Shown piece after piece: positions 36,408-45,440 of a stretch of 64,000 bases of DNA; within the stretch, counting starts at the first letter, position 1; each line of letters opens with the position of its first letter. The stretch is taken from assembly GCA_016707785.1 (NCBI GenBank), contig JADJGZ010000011.1, forward strand, positions 1 through 64,000. The letters run 5' to 3'. Under the pieces are notes generated by a model that saw nothing but the letters and a program-made list of their open reading frames with translations, did no database searches and was not told the origin of the DNA. A program made the position numbers and the translations under genes. This DNA comes from Bacteroidales bacterium (GTDB lineage: Bacteria; Bacteroidota; Bacteroidia; Bacteroidales; UBA4417).

Positions 36408-36863
36408 CTATTCAGGATTGCAATGCATGGAAAAATCTGCAGGCCTCGGTCTGGCTGTAAACTGGAATGTTGAGCTCCATCTTTTCCTGAAAAGGTTTAA
36501 GATCAGGAAGTAGGGTAATAATATTGAAAGTGCTGATAATCCGGCTACTCCTTCACTGGCAAAGGATGAAACTATGAGCAGGGTTGAAATAACCAATATA
36601 AAAGGGATCAGGTAAGCAAGGATCACTGCCTTATGTCCCAGCGACTTTTTCATTTCCAATATTACAGGAGTCCCATCGGCAAAACTTTGTGCGGATAACT
36701 TTTCAACTTCAACGATTTTTTCCTTCATATCCATTGTGGTGCACATCCCTTTGGCATGGCAGGCATTACAAGCCGACTGAGAGAGTATTTTCACATACAA
36801 TTTGCGCTGATCCTGGTGATCAATCAGTCCTTCATGATAAACATTTTCTATACTGCGTTCCAT
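36408..36863 (-). CDS. rseC: RseC/MucC family protein
   Basis: 151 residues. N-terminal soluble part with a Cys cluster (SACNACHAKGMC, about 31-42), then two membrane helices (about 78-97 and 106-123). The RseC/MucC family is associated with the SoxR-reducing (Rsx) and Rnf complexes. It lies directly upstream of rnfBCDGEA on the same strand, as in many Bacteroidota. The Cys could bind a metal or be redox-active (inference). It starts 29 bp after hydF. Confidence 0.88.
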   Translation of the reverse strand: MERSIENVYHEGLIDHQDQRKLYVKILSQSACNACHAKGMCTTMDMKEKIVEVEKLSAQSFADGTPVILEMKKSLGHKAVILAYLIPFILVISTLLIVSSFASEGVAGLSALSILLPYFLILNLFRKRWSSTFQFTARPRPADFSMHCNPE

Positions 36864-36892
36864 AACTCAATATAACTGCCTCTCAACAGGCA

Positions 36893-38122
36893 TTAAAGAT
36901 ATTCTGACCCTTGCTGCTGCTGACTGAGAAAAGGGGCAACCGCCCTATGATAGATCCCATGTGCATAAGCGATAGCCATGCCATAATTGGAAACCGGAAT
37001 TCCGGCATCAATCGCTGGTTTCAAACGGTTAATCAATTGTTTGCGGGTAATCATACACCCTCCGCACTGAATAACCATAGCATAATCAGTCATCTGGCCC
37101 GGAATGCTGTTCAAACCGGCAACCACCTCGTAAGTGAGCTGTTTTCCTGTAAAATTACTCAACCATCGCGGAATCTTTACTCTCCCAATATCATCACATG
37201 AAACATGGTGGCTGCAGGATTCGAGAATCAATACTTTATCACCATCCTGTAACTTCGAAATGTGCGGTGTACCTTTCAGAAAACTTTGAAAATCACCTTT
37301 TTGCCTTGCCAAAACAATACTAAAGCTTGTCAAAGGAATATCCCTGGGAATGGAAGCATCTGCTTTCAGAAATACCTGGCTGTCAGTAATCACCAATTTA
37401 GGCTTTGGGCTCATTTTCCTGACAAAAGAATCAATTTCGCGCTCCTTGCAAACGATTGCAATGCCATCATTGTCAAGTATATCCCTTATTACCTGCACTT
37501 GTGGAAGAATTAACCTGCCTTCGGGAGCTTCAATATCTATCGGGGTAATGAGAAGAACAACATCCCCATAGCTGATCAGGTCACCCACCAGGGTCACGGG
37601 TTTCCATGCAGTTTCCGGCATATACTTCCGGATCAGATCAATGAGCTTCTGAGTACTTCCAGTCAGCGACATATTCATATCAAGTACATCTGTTGAGTAT
37701 GAAGTCTGAATCAACCGCCTGGTCTCAGGGTAAATGGCCATGAGATCTGACTTGTTATGAACTACGAAAAAGGGAATATCAAACTCCCTGAACTCAGCTA
37801 CCAGGTTCTTTTCGAATTCGCCAAAAGTATTTCGTGTTATGATCAGGATGGCCAGGTCGATGGTTTTGATAATATCCAGGGTACGGGCCACTCTTTTTTC
37901 GCCTAATCCACCTATATCATCAATACCGGCAGTGTCGATAAAGACAACAGGCCCAAGTCCGCCAATCTCGAATGATTTCTTCACAGGATCGGTGGTAGTG
38001 CCTGCAACTTCAGAAACAATGGATACCTCCTGCCCTGCCAGAAAATTTACCATGGAGCTTTTCCCGTTATTTCTGCGACCAAAAATCCCGATATGAGGGG
38101 TTGAAGATTTTCCTTTTGACAT
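36893..38122 (-). CDS. hydF: FeFe-hydrogenase H-cluster maturation GTPase HydF
   Basis: 409 residues. GTPase domain: G1 GRRNNGKSS (15-23), switch Thr in GTTTDPV, G3 DTAG (63-66), NKSD motif in HNKSDL. Dimerisation domain follows, then the cluster-binding C-terminal domain with Cys near 303 (CSHH) and CGGC near 354-357, the scaffold site that receives the 2Fe subcluster. HydE and HydG are not in the window, nor is a hydrogenase. It lies 22 bp downstream of the aspartase gene, a pairing known from other hyd operons. Confidence 0.95.
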   Translation of the reverse strand: MSKGKSSTPHIGIFGRRNNGKSSMVNFLAGQEVSIVSEVAGTTTDPVKKSFEIGGLGPVVFIDTAGIDDIGGLGEKRVARTLDIIKTIDLAILIITRNTFGEFEKNLVAEFREFDIPFFVVHNKSDLMAIYPETRRLIQTSYSTDVLDMNMSLTGSTQKLIDLIRKYMPETAWKPVTLVGDLISYGDVVLLITPIDIEAPEGRLILPQVQVIRDILDNDGIAIVCKEREIDSFVRKMSPKPKLVITDSQVFLKADASIPRDIPLTSFSIVLARQKGDFQSFLKGTPHISKLQDGDKVLILESCSHHVSCDDIGRVKIPRWLSNFTGKQLTYEVVAGLNSIPGQMTDYAMVIQCGGCMITRKQLINRLKPAIDAGIPVSNYGMAIAYAHGIYHRAVAPFLSQQQQGSEYL

Positions 38123-38144
38123 GGTTCAATTTAAATGTGCATTC

Positions 38145-38879
38145 TCATTCCAAAACATCATCCAGGGTAAAACCTGATTTTGACAGATTCTCTGGTTTAA
38201 GTACTTTGACCAGCTTTTTATCCTCCATGATTCCTAAATGCTCATTGGCTTCAAACACTGTGCAACCTTTTGCTTTCATCTCTTTGGACAACTCCGACGC
38301 TTTGTTATAACCTATGTATGGACTTAAAACTGTGGTAATTGCAGGACTTCTGAACAGTTGCTCCTTACCGGCACCCGACTTTACTTTTAATCCTTTGAAA
38401 AGATGCCTGCATAAAGTATCATCAGCAGCAATCAGCAACTGTAAACTTTCCAGGATTGAATGGCCAATCAAAGGTAAATATGCATTCAGGTCAAGGCATC
38501 CCTGGGCCGAAAGGGAGCTTACCAGCATATCATTGCTATAGATTTTGTGAGCCGCTGATACCACGAACTCCGGGATCACTGGATTCACTTTCCCCGGCAT
38601 GATGCTGCTTCCTACCTGCTGTTGAGGGATCTGAATATTACCGGTAGAAACGAGGTCAGAAGCCAATAACCGTATATCCGATACCATCTTTTCCAGGTTT
38701 ACAGCATGGGCTTTCAGGATGGCATGGACTTCAACGAATGAATCAAGGTTATTGGTGGTATCCTGAAGATTCTCCCCACGGGTTACCGGAAGATTGGTAA
38801 TTCGTTGCAGGATCGGGATAACTTCCATGATAAAATATCTTGGGGAACCTATCCCTGTCCCAATGGCGCTGCCCCCCAA
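38145..38879 (-). CDS. aspartate ammonia-lyase, C-terminal fragment
   Basis: 244 codons from an internal ATG. It contains the superfamily signature GSSIMPGKVNP and the C-terminal domain. It is not an independent gene: it continues the frame at 38880-39606 after one base is removed from the G6 run. Confidence 0.7.
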   Translation of the reverse strand: MGGSAIGTGIGSPRYFIMEVIPILQRITNLPVTRGENLQDTTNNLDSFVEVHAILKAHAVNLEKMVSDIRLLASDLVSTGNIQIPQQQVGSSIMPGKVNPVIPEFVVSAAHKIYSNDMLVSSLSAQGCLDLNAYLPLIGHSILESLQLLIAADDTLCRHLFKGLKVKSGAGKEQLFRSPAITTVLSPYIGYNKASELSKEMKAKGCTVFEANEHLGIMEDKKLVKVLKPENLSKSGFTLDDVLE

Positions 38880-39606
38880 GGTTTACCACTTTTATACGTT
38901 CAAAACATTTGGAAACCCTCCACCAATCACGTGACAAGGCATCACTATACGTAGCAAAAAGCTTACCATAAGATGAGGGTACGGCTTCCTGCATTTGGGT
39001 ATAGGCGATGCGCAATTCATTCCTGTTTTCTGATTCTACTCTTTCAACTTCCTGGCGTAACAGGTTGATTTTATCTTCCAGCAGGTTTAACTGCCCCATT
39101 ACTGCTATTTTCAATGCAGTAGGGACTACATCATTAGTGGATTGATAGATATTGGCAGTTTCAATTGGGTCAACCAGCGTGTAGTCCCCTGGAATTTTTC
39201 CCAATTTTATCAATACTGCATTACTGATGATCTCATTCACATTCATATTAATACTCGTCCCGGCACCTCCACTAATGGCCGGAATGATAAACTGATCGAA
39301 ATAATCCCCCTGTGATAATTGATCAGCTACCGATGACATAGCCTCCAGGATTTCTTCAGAGGGCAATGTAAAAGGCATCTGTTTGTCACCATATTTCTCC
39401 CTGATGGCTTTCCCAAACCCCGAAACAGCCTGGTAACAGGCAAGTTTTACTTTCCCCATTGCCTTATACCATTCCAATGAAAAAGGAGTCCGGTCAGGGA
39501 AATTCTGCATTGCTCTCATGGAATGAATGCCATACAATACCTCTGCAGGGACATCCATTGAGCCTATTGAATCAGTTTCTCTCCTTGTTTTGGGTTCGGG
39601 GTCCAT
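38749..39606 (-). CDS. aspartate ammonia-lyase, N-terminal fragment
   Basis: 285 codons. Homology holds to about residue 245 (KVVNLGG); the last about 40 residues are out-of-frame translation. The ATG at 39606 is 25 bp after the upstream secreted-protein gene ends, so it is either read through or has a promoter inside that gene. Confidence 0.7.
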   Translation of the reverse strand: MDPEPKTRRETDSIGSMDVPAEVLYGIHSMRAMQNFPDRTPFSLEWYKAMGKVKLACYQAVSGFGKAIREKYGDKQMPFTLPSEEILEAMSSVADQLSQGDYFDQFIIPAISGGAGTSINMNVNEIISNAVLIKLGKIPGDYTLVDPIETANIYQSTNDVVPTALKIAVMGQLNLLEDKINLLRQEVERVESENRNELRIAYTQMQEAVPSSYGKLFATYSDALSRDWWRVSKCFERIKVVNLGGQRHWDRDRFPKIFYHGSYPDPATNYQSSGNPWGESSGYHQ

Positions 39607-39631
39607 AGTTTGTTGATCTTAGAGATTCAAA

Positions 39632-42187
39632 TCAATTCTCAGGCAGGAAAAGGAATTTTGATGAAACGGAGCCATAATCGGTCTTTAGCCTGCAGAAATA
39701 CACCCCGGTTCCAGGCCGGCTATTATTTTCAGTGGTTCCATTCCAGTAGATTTCATATCTCCCTGCTGAAACAGTGGAATTTCTTAATCGCCTGATGATA
39801 TTCCCCTTGATATCCAGAATGCTTACCTCAGCCAAACCGGCAACAGGAAGGGTAAATGATATCTTCATATTGGAAGCCATCGAAGGATTGAATGGATTAG
39901 GGGCCAGAGAGAGCCCGGGGTTCGCCGGTTTCAATTCAGAATTTCCAACCTGTATATCATCAAGGCTGATCTTATAGGCAGATCTGCCATAAGTCCCGGC
40001 TACCAGGGTGCGGGTGGGTACATGAATCTTTAAGGCAGTCACCGGAACATTCCCGATCCCTTCAGCAGAAGCATACCAGTTGGCCCCGGTATCCCTGGTA
40101 AAGAATACGCCTGCATCGGTTCCCACGATAATAGTCTTATCCAAAGGATCAATAGCAATGGCATTTACAGGAAGCTGCGGGAGGTTTCCACTGATATCTT
40201 CCCAGGTCTGCCCTTTGTTCAGTGACCTGAAAACATATGGGATAGGTTCATCCCACCTGAATCCTGAGTAGGTTACATATAAGATGTTATCATCATCCGG
40301 ATCCGTGGCAACCCGAGTTACATAGCGATCAGGCAAACCATTGGTTATATTGGTCCAGGTAAAGCCTCCGTCTTCAGTGATATGAACCAGTCCATCATCA
40401 GTACCGGCCACTACCTGGTCAGAATTCACCTGTGAAATTGCAATGGTGGAAATCGTATGCCATCCGCTGCCATCAGGACCTTTGGTAAGATCCTCCGACA
40501 TGGCTACCCAGCCATATCCTCCAAATTCAGATTTCCAGACTCTTTGGGTTCCCAAATAAAGAACATCTGGGTCAAGCGGATGCATAGCAAATGGCATAGA
40601 CCAGTTTTTGCGGTCGCCGGACATATCATTGGGAATAATATAATTGAAGCTACTCCCGCCATCCGTCGACTTACACAGCCCTCCATTCTGCCATTCAGCA
40701 TAAATGATATCCGGTTCATTATAATTCACCAGACAATAGAATCCATCGCCTCCTAAAATAGAATTCCATTGATGGATATTCCCGGCAAAAGTTTTGAGGG
40801 TATTATTATCCTGTGTTCCCCCATATAACCTGGTTGGATTTTGATAATCTACTTCCACTTCATAAAATTGTGTCAGCGGAAGCTGGTAGAATTTCTGCCA
40901 GTTCACTCCCAGGTCATAACTCTTGAATAAACCTCCGTCATTTCCTTCCAGTATTCTCCCACTCACAGGGTCGATGGTCATTGCATGGTGATCCACATGA
41001 ATATTTCCAATATCATATCCGGCAAGTTTAATCCAGTTATCACCGGCATCATCGGTTCGCCATAATTCAACTCCCATCACATAAGCCCGGTTGGCATTGG
41101 CCGGATCAACCCTGATCTGTCCGAAATACCATCCAAAATCACTATTCATACCCTGTAAGGCTGCGTCATTTGTCTGGGTCCAGCTTTGACCCCCATTTAC
41201 AGTTTTAAATACATCTACTGAATAAATATTATCACAGAATGCATAGACCATATCCGGGTTGGTCGGAGCTATTGCCAAACCAATTCTTCCCATCGGGTAA
41301 ACAGGCAAGCCATTGGTGAGTTTTTGCCAGCTATCGCCTCCATCCACCGATTTATAAATCCCTGAACTATACCCGAATGATCGGCGATAATTCAAGCCTC
41401 TTCTTCTTTCCCACATGGCAGCATAAAGAGTACCCGGTTCACTGGGATGCTGAATAAGATCAATACCAGAAGTGCTATCGGTTACAAATAGTTTTTTCTG
41501 CCAGCTGGCACCCCCATCATCACTCCTGTAAATTCCCCTGTCAGGACCGGGAGTGAACAGATTACCGGCAGCAGCGGCAAATACCCGCTGAGGATTTGAA
41601 TAATCAACAATAACTCTTCCAATGAAAGCAGATCTTTCAAGCCCTATATGCGACCAGGTTGCACCAGCATTGGTACTTTTATAAATTCCATTTCCAAGAA
41701 AACTGAATGTAGAAGAGTTGGCTTCACCAGTCCCGGCATAAACGATATTACTGTTCGTAGGATCTATAGCGATATCACCCATCGTGAGTACAGGCTGATC
41801 ATCAAAAATACTCTCCCAGGTAAGGCAATTATCGGTTGATTTGAGGATCCCTCCGGTAGCTGCAGCGATATAAACAACTGTTGAGTCATCAACAGGAACT
41901 TCAATGTCCGTAAGGCGTCCCCCGATATTTGTTGGACCGGCTAATTGCCAACCCGACCTGGACCTGGGGGCCTGGGCTCGCAGCACCTGGGCTTGCATGA
42001 ATCCTTCCAAAATAGATTCATGTTTTATAGTCCCATGAGGATAAGCCCTTTGTGAACTCATCCAATCAGCAGGATATGTCTCTCCTTTTAAAAGTGGAAT
42101 GGATTGATTGCTATCAGTTGCCAGGTAGGCAAAAGCTACTATTAGGAAACACCCGATTGTGATCAATGGGAACAGTAGTCGTTTCAT
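39632..42187 (-). CDS. secreted Asp-box (BNR/VPS10-like) beta-propeller protein with T9SS-type tail
   Basis: 851 residues from the ATG at 42187; the open frame to 42220 runs past the -7 box and is not used. N-terminal hydrophobic signal or anchor, then about eleven Asp-box motifs (S-x-D-x-G-x-x-W, e.g. STNAGATWSH, SDDGGASWQK, SVDGGDSWQK), as in sialidase/xyloglucanase-like and sortilin propellers. The C-terminal about 90 residues (LAPNPFNPSMASNMKISFTL ... GTGVYFCRL) form a FlgD-like/type A T9SS sorting domain. The catalytic residues of a specific glycoside hydrolase cannot be identified, so the substrate is open. It is exported to the surface or medium. Confidence 0.86.
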   Translation of the reverse strand: MKRLLFPLITIGCFLIVAFAYLATDSNQSIPLLKGETYPADWMSSQRAYPHGTIKHESILEGFMQAQVLRAQAPRSRSGWQLAGPTNIGGRLTDIEVPVDDSTVVYIAAATGGILKSTDNCLTWESIFDDQPVLTMGDIAIDPTNSNIVYAGTGEANSSTFSFLGNGIYKSTNAGATWSHIGLERSAFIGRVIVDYSNPQRVFAAAAGNLFTPGPDRGIYRSDDGGASWQKKLFVTDSTSGIDLIQHPSEPGTLYAAMWERRRGLNYRRSFGYSSGIYKSVDGGDSWQKLTNGLPVYPMGRIGLAIAPTNPDMVYAFCDNIYSVDVFKTVNGGQSWTQTNDAALQGMNSDFGWYFGQIRVDPANANRAYVMGVELWRTDDAGDNWIKLAGYDIGNIHVDHHAMTIDPVSGRILEGNDGGLFKSYDLGVNWQKFYQLPLTQFYEVEVDYQNPTRLYGGTQDNNTLKTFAGNIHQWNSILGGDGFYCLVNYNEPDIIYAEWQNGGLCKSTDGGSSFNYIIPNDMSGDRKNWSMPFAMHPLDPDVLYLGTQRVWKSEFGGYGWVAMSEDLTKGPDGSGWHTISTIAISQVNSDQVVAGTDDGLVHITEDGGFTWTNITNGLPDRYVTRVATDPDDDNILYVTYSGFRWDEPIPYVFRSLNKGQTWEDISGNLPQLPVNAIAIDPLDKTIIVGTDAGVFFTRDTGANWYASAEGIGNVPVTALKIHVPTRTLVAGTYGRSAYKISLDDIQVGNSELKPANPGLSLAPNPFNPSMASNMKISFTLPVAGLAEVSILDIKGNIIRRLRNSTVSAGRYEIYWNGTTENNSRPGTGVYFCRLKTDYGSVSSKFLFLPEN

Positions 42188-42202
42188 ATAGGTTGTTTTC
42201 AA

Positions 42203-42210
42203 CAAAGGTA
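42203..42210 (-). promoter_or_regulatory. Bacteroidota -7 box upstream of the beta-propeller gene
   Basis: TACCTTTG on the minus strand, 15 bp before the ATG at 42187; it fixes that start and implies a very short leader. Confidence 0.6.
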
Positions 42211-42320
42211 TAAAACCCAAGGCATCTGTAGAAGAAATCTATTGAAATAGAAATGGAGGTGATGATTCTTTTTCAACCTAAGAGATCAGATTGTATCTTT
42301 AACCTCCAATATAAAAAGAT

Positions 42321-43334
42321 ATGCAATACAGGTATCTCGGATCATCAGGACTTAAAGTGTCAGAAGTCTGCTTTGGTGTTATGACCTTCAATGGGGGAAA
42401 AAAGAGTGAAATCGGTTCTATTGAGCAACCTTTGGCCAATGAACTCACTATGTTTGCCCTTGATAATGGAATCAATTTCTTTGATACTGCTGATGTTTAT
42501 TCATTGGGAGTATCTGAAACGATGCTGGGTGCAGCCTTGGGAAGCAGGAGAAAAGATGCAATTGTTGCCACAAAGGTGCGCTTCCCCATGAGTACGCATC
42601 CGAATTCTACCGGGTTATCCAGGTACCATATCATCGAAAGTTGCAATGCCAGTCTGAAAAGGCTGAATACTGATTATATCGATCTTTACCAGGTTCATTC
42701 GTATGATCCTGGCACCCCGCTCGATGAAACATTAAGGGCAATGGACGATTTGGTGAGAAGTGGCAAGGTTCGTTATATCGGTTGCTCCAATCTCACTGCA
42801 TGGCAAACGATGAAGTCGCTGGCGATTTCCGAAAAAATGAACCTGGAGAAATTTATCACAACACAGTTATACTATTCCATCGGGGCCCGGGATATCGAGC
42901 ATGAACTTATTCCCTTTTGCCAGGATCAGCAACTTGGCATCCTTTGCTGGAGCCCCTTATCAGGTGGATTTTTCACCGGCAAATACACCCGAAGCAATCG
43001 TTTGCCCGAGAATTCACGACGCAGCCAAAGAGAAGCTTCTACCTTGAAATACTGGGCTACTGATGAGGAAAAAGGTTTTGAATTGTTAGATGTGATAGAA
43101 TCCCTTACTTCCAAATACCAGAAAACCATTGCACAAATTGCTCTTAGATGGGTTCTGCAACGTCCTGCTGTTACATCTGTTATCATTGGGGCATCCAACC
43201 TCAACCAACTCAGGGAGAATACAGGTTGTTCCGAATGGCAGCTTGATGAAGAGGATATGGATAGGCTCACTGAACTGGGGAGAATGCCTGTCCCCTACCC
43301 ACAAAGCCATCAACTAACCTCAGATAAGAGATAA
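42321..43334 (+). CDS. aldo/keto reductase
   Basis: 337 residues, NADPH-dependent (beta/alpha)8 oxidoreductase. The catalytic tetrad is visible: D55 and Y60 in FFDTADVY, K85 in ATKVRF, H126 in YQVHS. The C-terminal cofactor motif is SVIIGASNLNQLRENTG. It is closest to the YajO/potassium-channel-beta-like group; the substrate cannot be deduced. It is a single plus-strand gene between minus-strand genes, with a degenerate -7 box (TATCTTTA) at 42294-42301. Confidence 0.9.
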   Translation: MQYRYLGSSGLKVSEVCFGVMTFNGGKKSEIGSIEQPLANELTMFALDNGINFFDTADVYSLGVSETMLGAALGSRRKDAIVATKVRFPMSTHPNSTGLSRYHIIESCNASLKRLNTDYIDLYQVHSYDPGTPLDETLRAMDDLVRSGKVRYIGCSNLTAWQTMKSLAISEKMNLEKFITTQLYYSIGARDIEHELIPFCQDQQLGILCWSPLSGGFFTGKYTRSNRLPENSRRSQREASTLKYWATDEEKGFELLDVIESLTSKYQKTIAQIALRWVLQRPAVTSVIIGASNLNQLRENTGCSEWQLDEEDMDRLTELGRMPVPYPQSHQLTSDKR

Positions 43335-43369
43335 AAACAATGATTGGTTATTAAGCGGAAATGGAAAAT

Positions 43370-45064
43370 CTACCTGATCTTTCCATTCACGATAGCCAGA
43401 ATATCCTGTTCAAGGGCAGATGCAAGGGATTCAATTTTACTTCCTTCTATCATAATTTCAGAAACATAATTCTGATCCTTTAGTCCGGAAGCATTGATCT
43501 TCACATTGAGGAAAGCACCCATCACCGCTGATCTTGCAGCCAATGCACCTACTCCGGCGTCGGTCACCGAATTCGGATTACCATGCTCAGCCATAGCCTT
43601 GATAACATCCATACTCTCATAGGAAAGCTTCATCACTCTGAATGGTATTTCAATGGCATATTTGGTGGCGTCCTGAATGGCCTGATCTCTTGCAGCTTTG
43701 GCTTCATCTGTTCCTTTTGCCATTCCGAAAGCATCCATGATCCTGTTGAAGGCCCTGGTATCCTCATCGATAAGATAGAGTAACTCATCCTTGATCTTCT
43801 GACCTTTTTCTGCGAATTGGCTAAACTCTTCCCAGCGCTCATCCCAACCAGCTTTATGGCTGGAAAGATTAGCTACCATGGTTGCAAGAGAAATACCCAT
43901 AGCTCCCATTGCTGCAGATACTGACCCTCCCCCGGGTGCAGGAGACTCTGATGCGGTTTCATTGGCAAAACCTTCAAGACTCAGGTTAACGAGTTTCTTA
44001 TCATTAGGGTCTTCCAGAAGATATTCAATGATTTTTTCCTGTGGGTTAAAAGGCTTCAGATCGTCCAGACCGAGTGATTTTACTGCAATCTTTATCAACT
44101 CTGATTCAGAAACTCCTAACGAGCGGTTTTGCTTCGCCAGAAAATATTTCCCTGCCTCTAAAAGTGCATTTTTCGGGATAAGTCCTACCAACTCAGAACC
44201 GGTAACGCGCATCCCCCTTTCCTGGGCTCTTTTGCAGGATTCTTCAAAAGCCATATGTACCGATGTGATACTAATATTGGTCAAATTGATTGAGACCTGG
44301 GCAATCCCATATTCTTCAATGAACCAGCCGATGGCTTTACAAGCTTTAAGAGTTCCCGGAATCCAGACTTCTTTTCCATTCTCATCTTTTTTAATCTTCC
44401 CGGTAAACGGGTTCCCTTCCCTGACAGGACGGCCTTTTTCCCTGATATCGAAGGCAACCGCATTGGCCCTGCGCGTTGAGGTAGTATTCAGATTAACATT
44501 GTAGGCAACCAGGAAATCCCTGGCTCCAACTGCTGTAGCCCCTGTATTGGCAACATGTTCATTGAATCCGGCAGGACCAAAATCCGGCTTCCAGTGTGCA
44601 TCGGCCAGTTTCCTGGATAATCCTTCATATTCTCCTGCCCGATTATTGGCAAGATTTCTTCTTTCTTCAGTGAATGCTGCATTTTCGTAACAATAAACCG
44701 GGATACCCAGTTCTGTCCCTATCTTCTCAGCTAAACGGCGCGCATACTGAACAGTCTCTTCCATACTGATACCTGCGATTGGTACTAATGGACAAACATC
44801 TGTAGCACCGAAACGGGGATGTTCTCCCTTATGCTGCTTCATATCAATGAGTTCAGAAGCCTTTTTAACGGCCAGGAAAGCAGCTGCAATAACAGCTTCA
44901 GGTTCTCCGACAAAAGTGACTACGGTTCGGTTTGTTGCCGCTCCCGGATCCACATCCAATAACCTGACCCCTTCAATAGTTTCAATCTGATCCGTAATCT
45001 GTTTAATGATGGCCATATTCCGGCCTTCAGAAAAATTGGGTACACATTCAATGAGCTGTTTCAT
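43370..45064 (-). CDS. ftcD: bifunctional glutamate formimidoyltransferase / formimidoyl-THF cyclodeaminase
   Basis: 564 residues. The formimidoyltransferase part (about 1-300) begins with LIECVPNFSEGRN and has the catalytic-type His82 in HKGEHPRFGATDVCP. The cyclodeaminase part (about 365-560) starts with the family motif SPAPGGGSVSA. It transfers the formimino group of histidine catabolism to tetrahydrofolate and releases ammonia, giving methenyl-THF. HutI, an earlier step of this pathway, is at 62560; HutH and HutU are absent here. It has a strong promoter upstream. Confidence 0.95.
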   Translation of the reverse strand: MKQLIECVPNFSEGRNMAIIKQITDQIETIEGVRLLDVDPGAATNRTVVTFVGEPEAVIAAAFLAVKKASELIDMKQHKGEHPRFGATDVCPLVPIAGISMEETVQYARRLAEKIGTELGIPVYCYENAAFTEERRNLANNRAGEYEGLSRKLADAHWKPDFGPAGFNEHVANTGATAVGARDFLVAYNVNLNTTSTRRANAVAFDIREKGRPVREGNPFTGKIKKDENGKEVWIPGTLKACKAIGWFIEEYGIAQVSINLTNISITSVHMAFEESCKRAQERGMRVTGSELVGLIPKNALLEAGKYFLAKQNRSLGVSESELIKIAVKSLGLDDLKPFNPQEKIIEYLLEDPNDKKLVNLSLEGFANETASESPAPGGGSVSAAMGAMGISLATMVANLSSHKAGWDERWEEFSQFAEKGQKIKDELLYLIDEDTRAFNRIMDAFGMAKGTDEAKAARDQAIQDATKYAIEIPFRVMKLSYESMDVIKAMAEHGNPNSVTDAGVGALAARSAVMGAFLNVKINASGLKDQNYVSEIMIEGSKIESLASALEQDILAIVNGKIR

Positions 45065-45114
45065 ATAGTACTACAATTCAATGATTTATAGATTAACTGT
45101 TTGGAAAAGTGAGT

Positions 45115-45145
45115 GCAAATGTAGTGATTAGACCTTAGAGGTCAA
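45115..45145 (-). promoter_or_regulatory. ftcD promoter (-33 TTGAC, -7 TACATTTGC)
   Basis: On the minus strand, TTG (45143-45145) is separated by 19 bp from TACATTTGC (45115-45123), the expected Bacteroidota spacing. The ATG is 50 bp downstream. It is the most complete promoter in the window. Confidence 0.7.
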
Positions 45146-45234
45146 CCGTGATGCATGCAAATTTCCTTTTGAAAACCAGGGGGATTATGAGATTATTTAA
45201 ATAGTACACTACAATGATTAATGCTTGGAAAAAT

Positions 45235-45402
45235 GAATTCAAGAATCCAGAATTCAAGAATCCAGAAGTCATCAAAATAGTTGACTGAAAGAAAGGTTAG
45301 AAGCGCGTAATTTCTGTAAACCTATTTCAGGACAAGACAAGCTAAAGGTAAAGTCATTCTGAATTCTGAATTCTGACTACTGAATTCTGCCTACTGAATT
45401 CT
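45235..45402. repeat. heptad/15-mer word repeats
   Basis: GAATTCAAGAATCCA twice in tandem (45235-45264), then after about 90 bp of non-repeat sequence, five TGAATTC words mixed with TGACTAC and TGCCTAC in 7-bp register (about 45359-45402). Different words from the islands at 3.6 and 15.7 kb, but the same 7-bp period. Confidence 0.7.
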
Positions 45403-45440
45403 TCAAGAAATAGAATTTTTAGACAATTTCCAGGATGATT

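Larger units (their letters stand above)
38145..39606 (-). pseudogene. aspA: aspartate ammonia-lyase, split by a +1 frameshift
   Basis: Two overlapping frames (38749-39606 and 38145-38879) are the N- and C-terminal parts of one aspartase/fumarase-superfamily enzyme. The break is in a run of six G on the coding strand (38872-38877 on plus as C6). Five G would give VVNLGGSAIGTGIG and an enzyme of 486 residues, close to the E. coli aspartase length. Both halves hold family motifs: AGTSINMNVNE and STNDVVPTA in the first, GSSIMPGKVNPVIPE in the second. In several anaerobes this gene belongs to the hydrogenase-maturation operon. It may be a sequencing error rather than a true pseudogene. Confidence 0.85.
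45065..45440. other. intergenic region with promoter and word repeats
   Basis: 376 bp between ftcD and the acyl-CoA ligase gene, both minus. The first 80 bp hold the ftcD promoter; 45235-45402 hold short word repeats; the rest has no recognisable element and no credible open frame. Confidence 0.6.
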
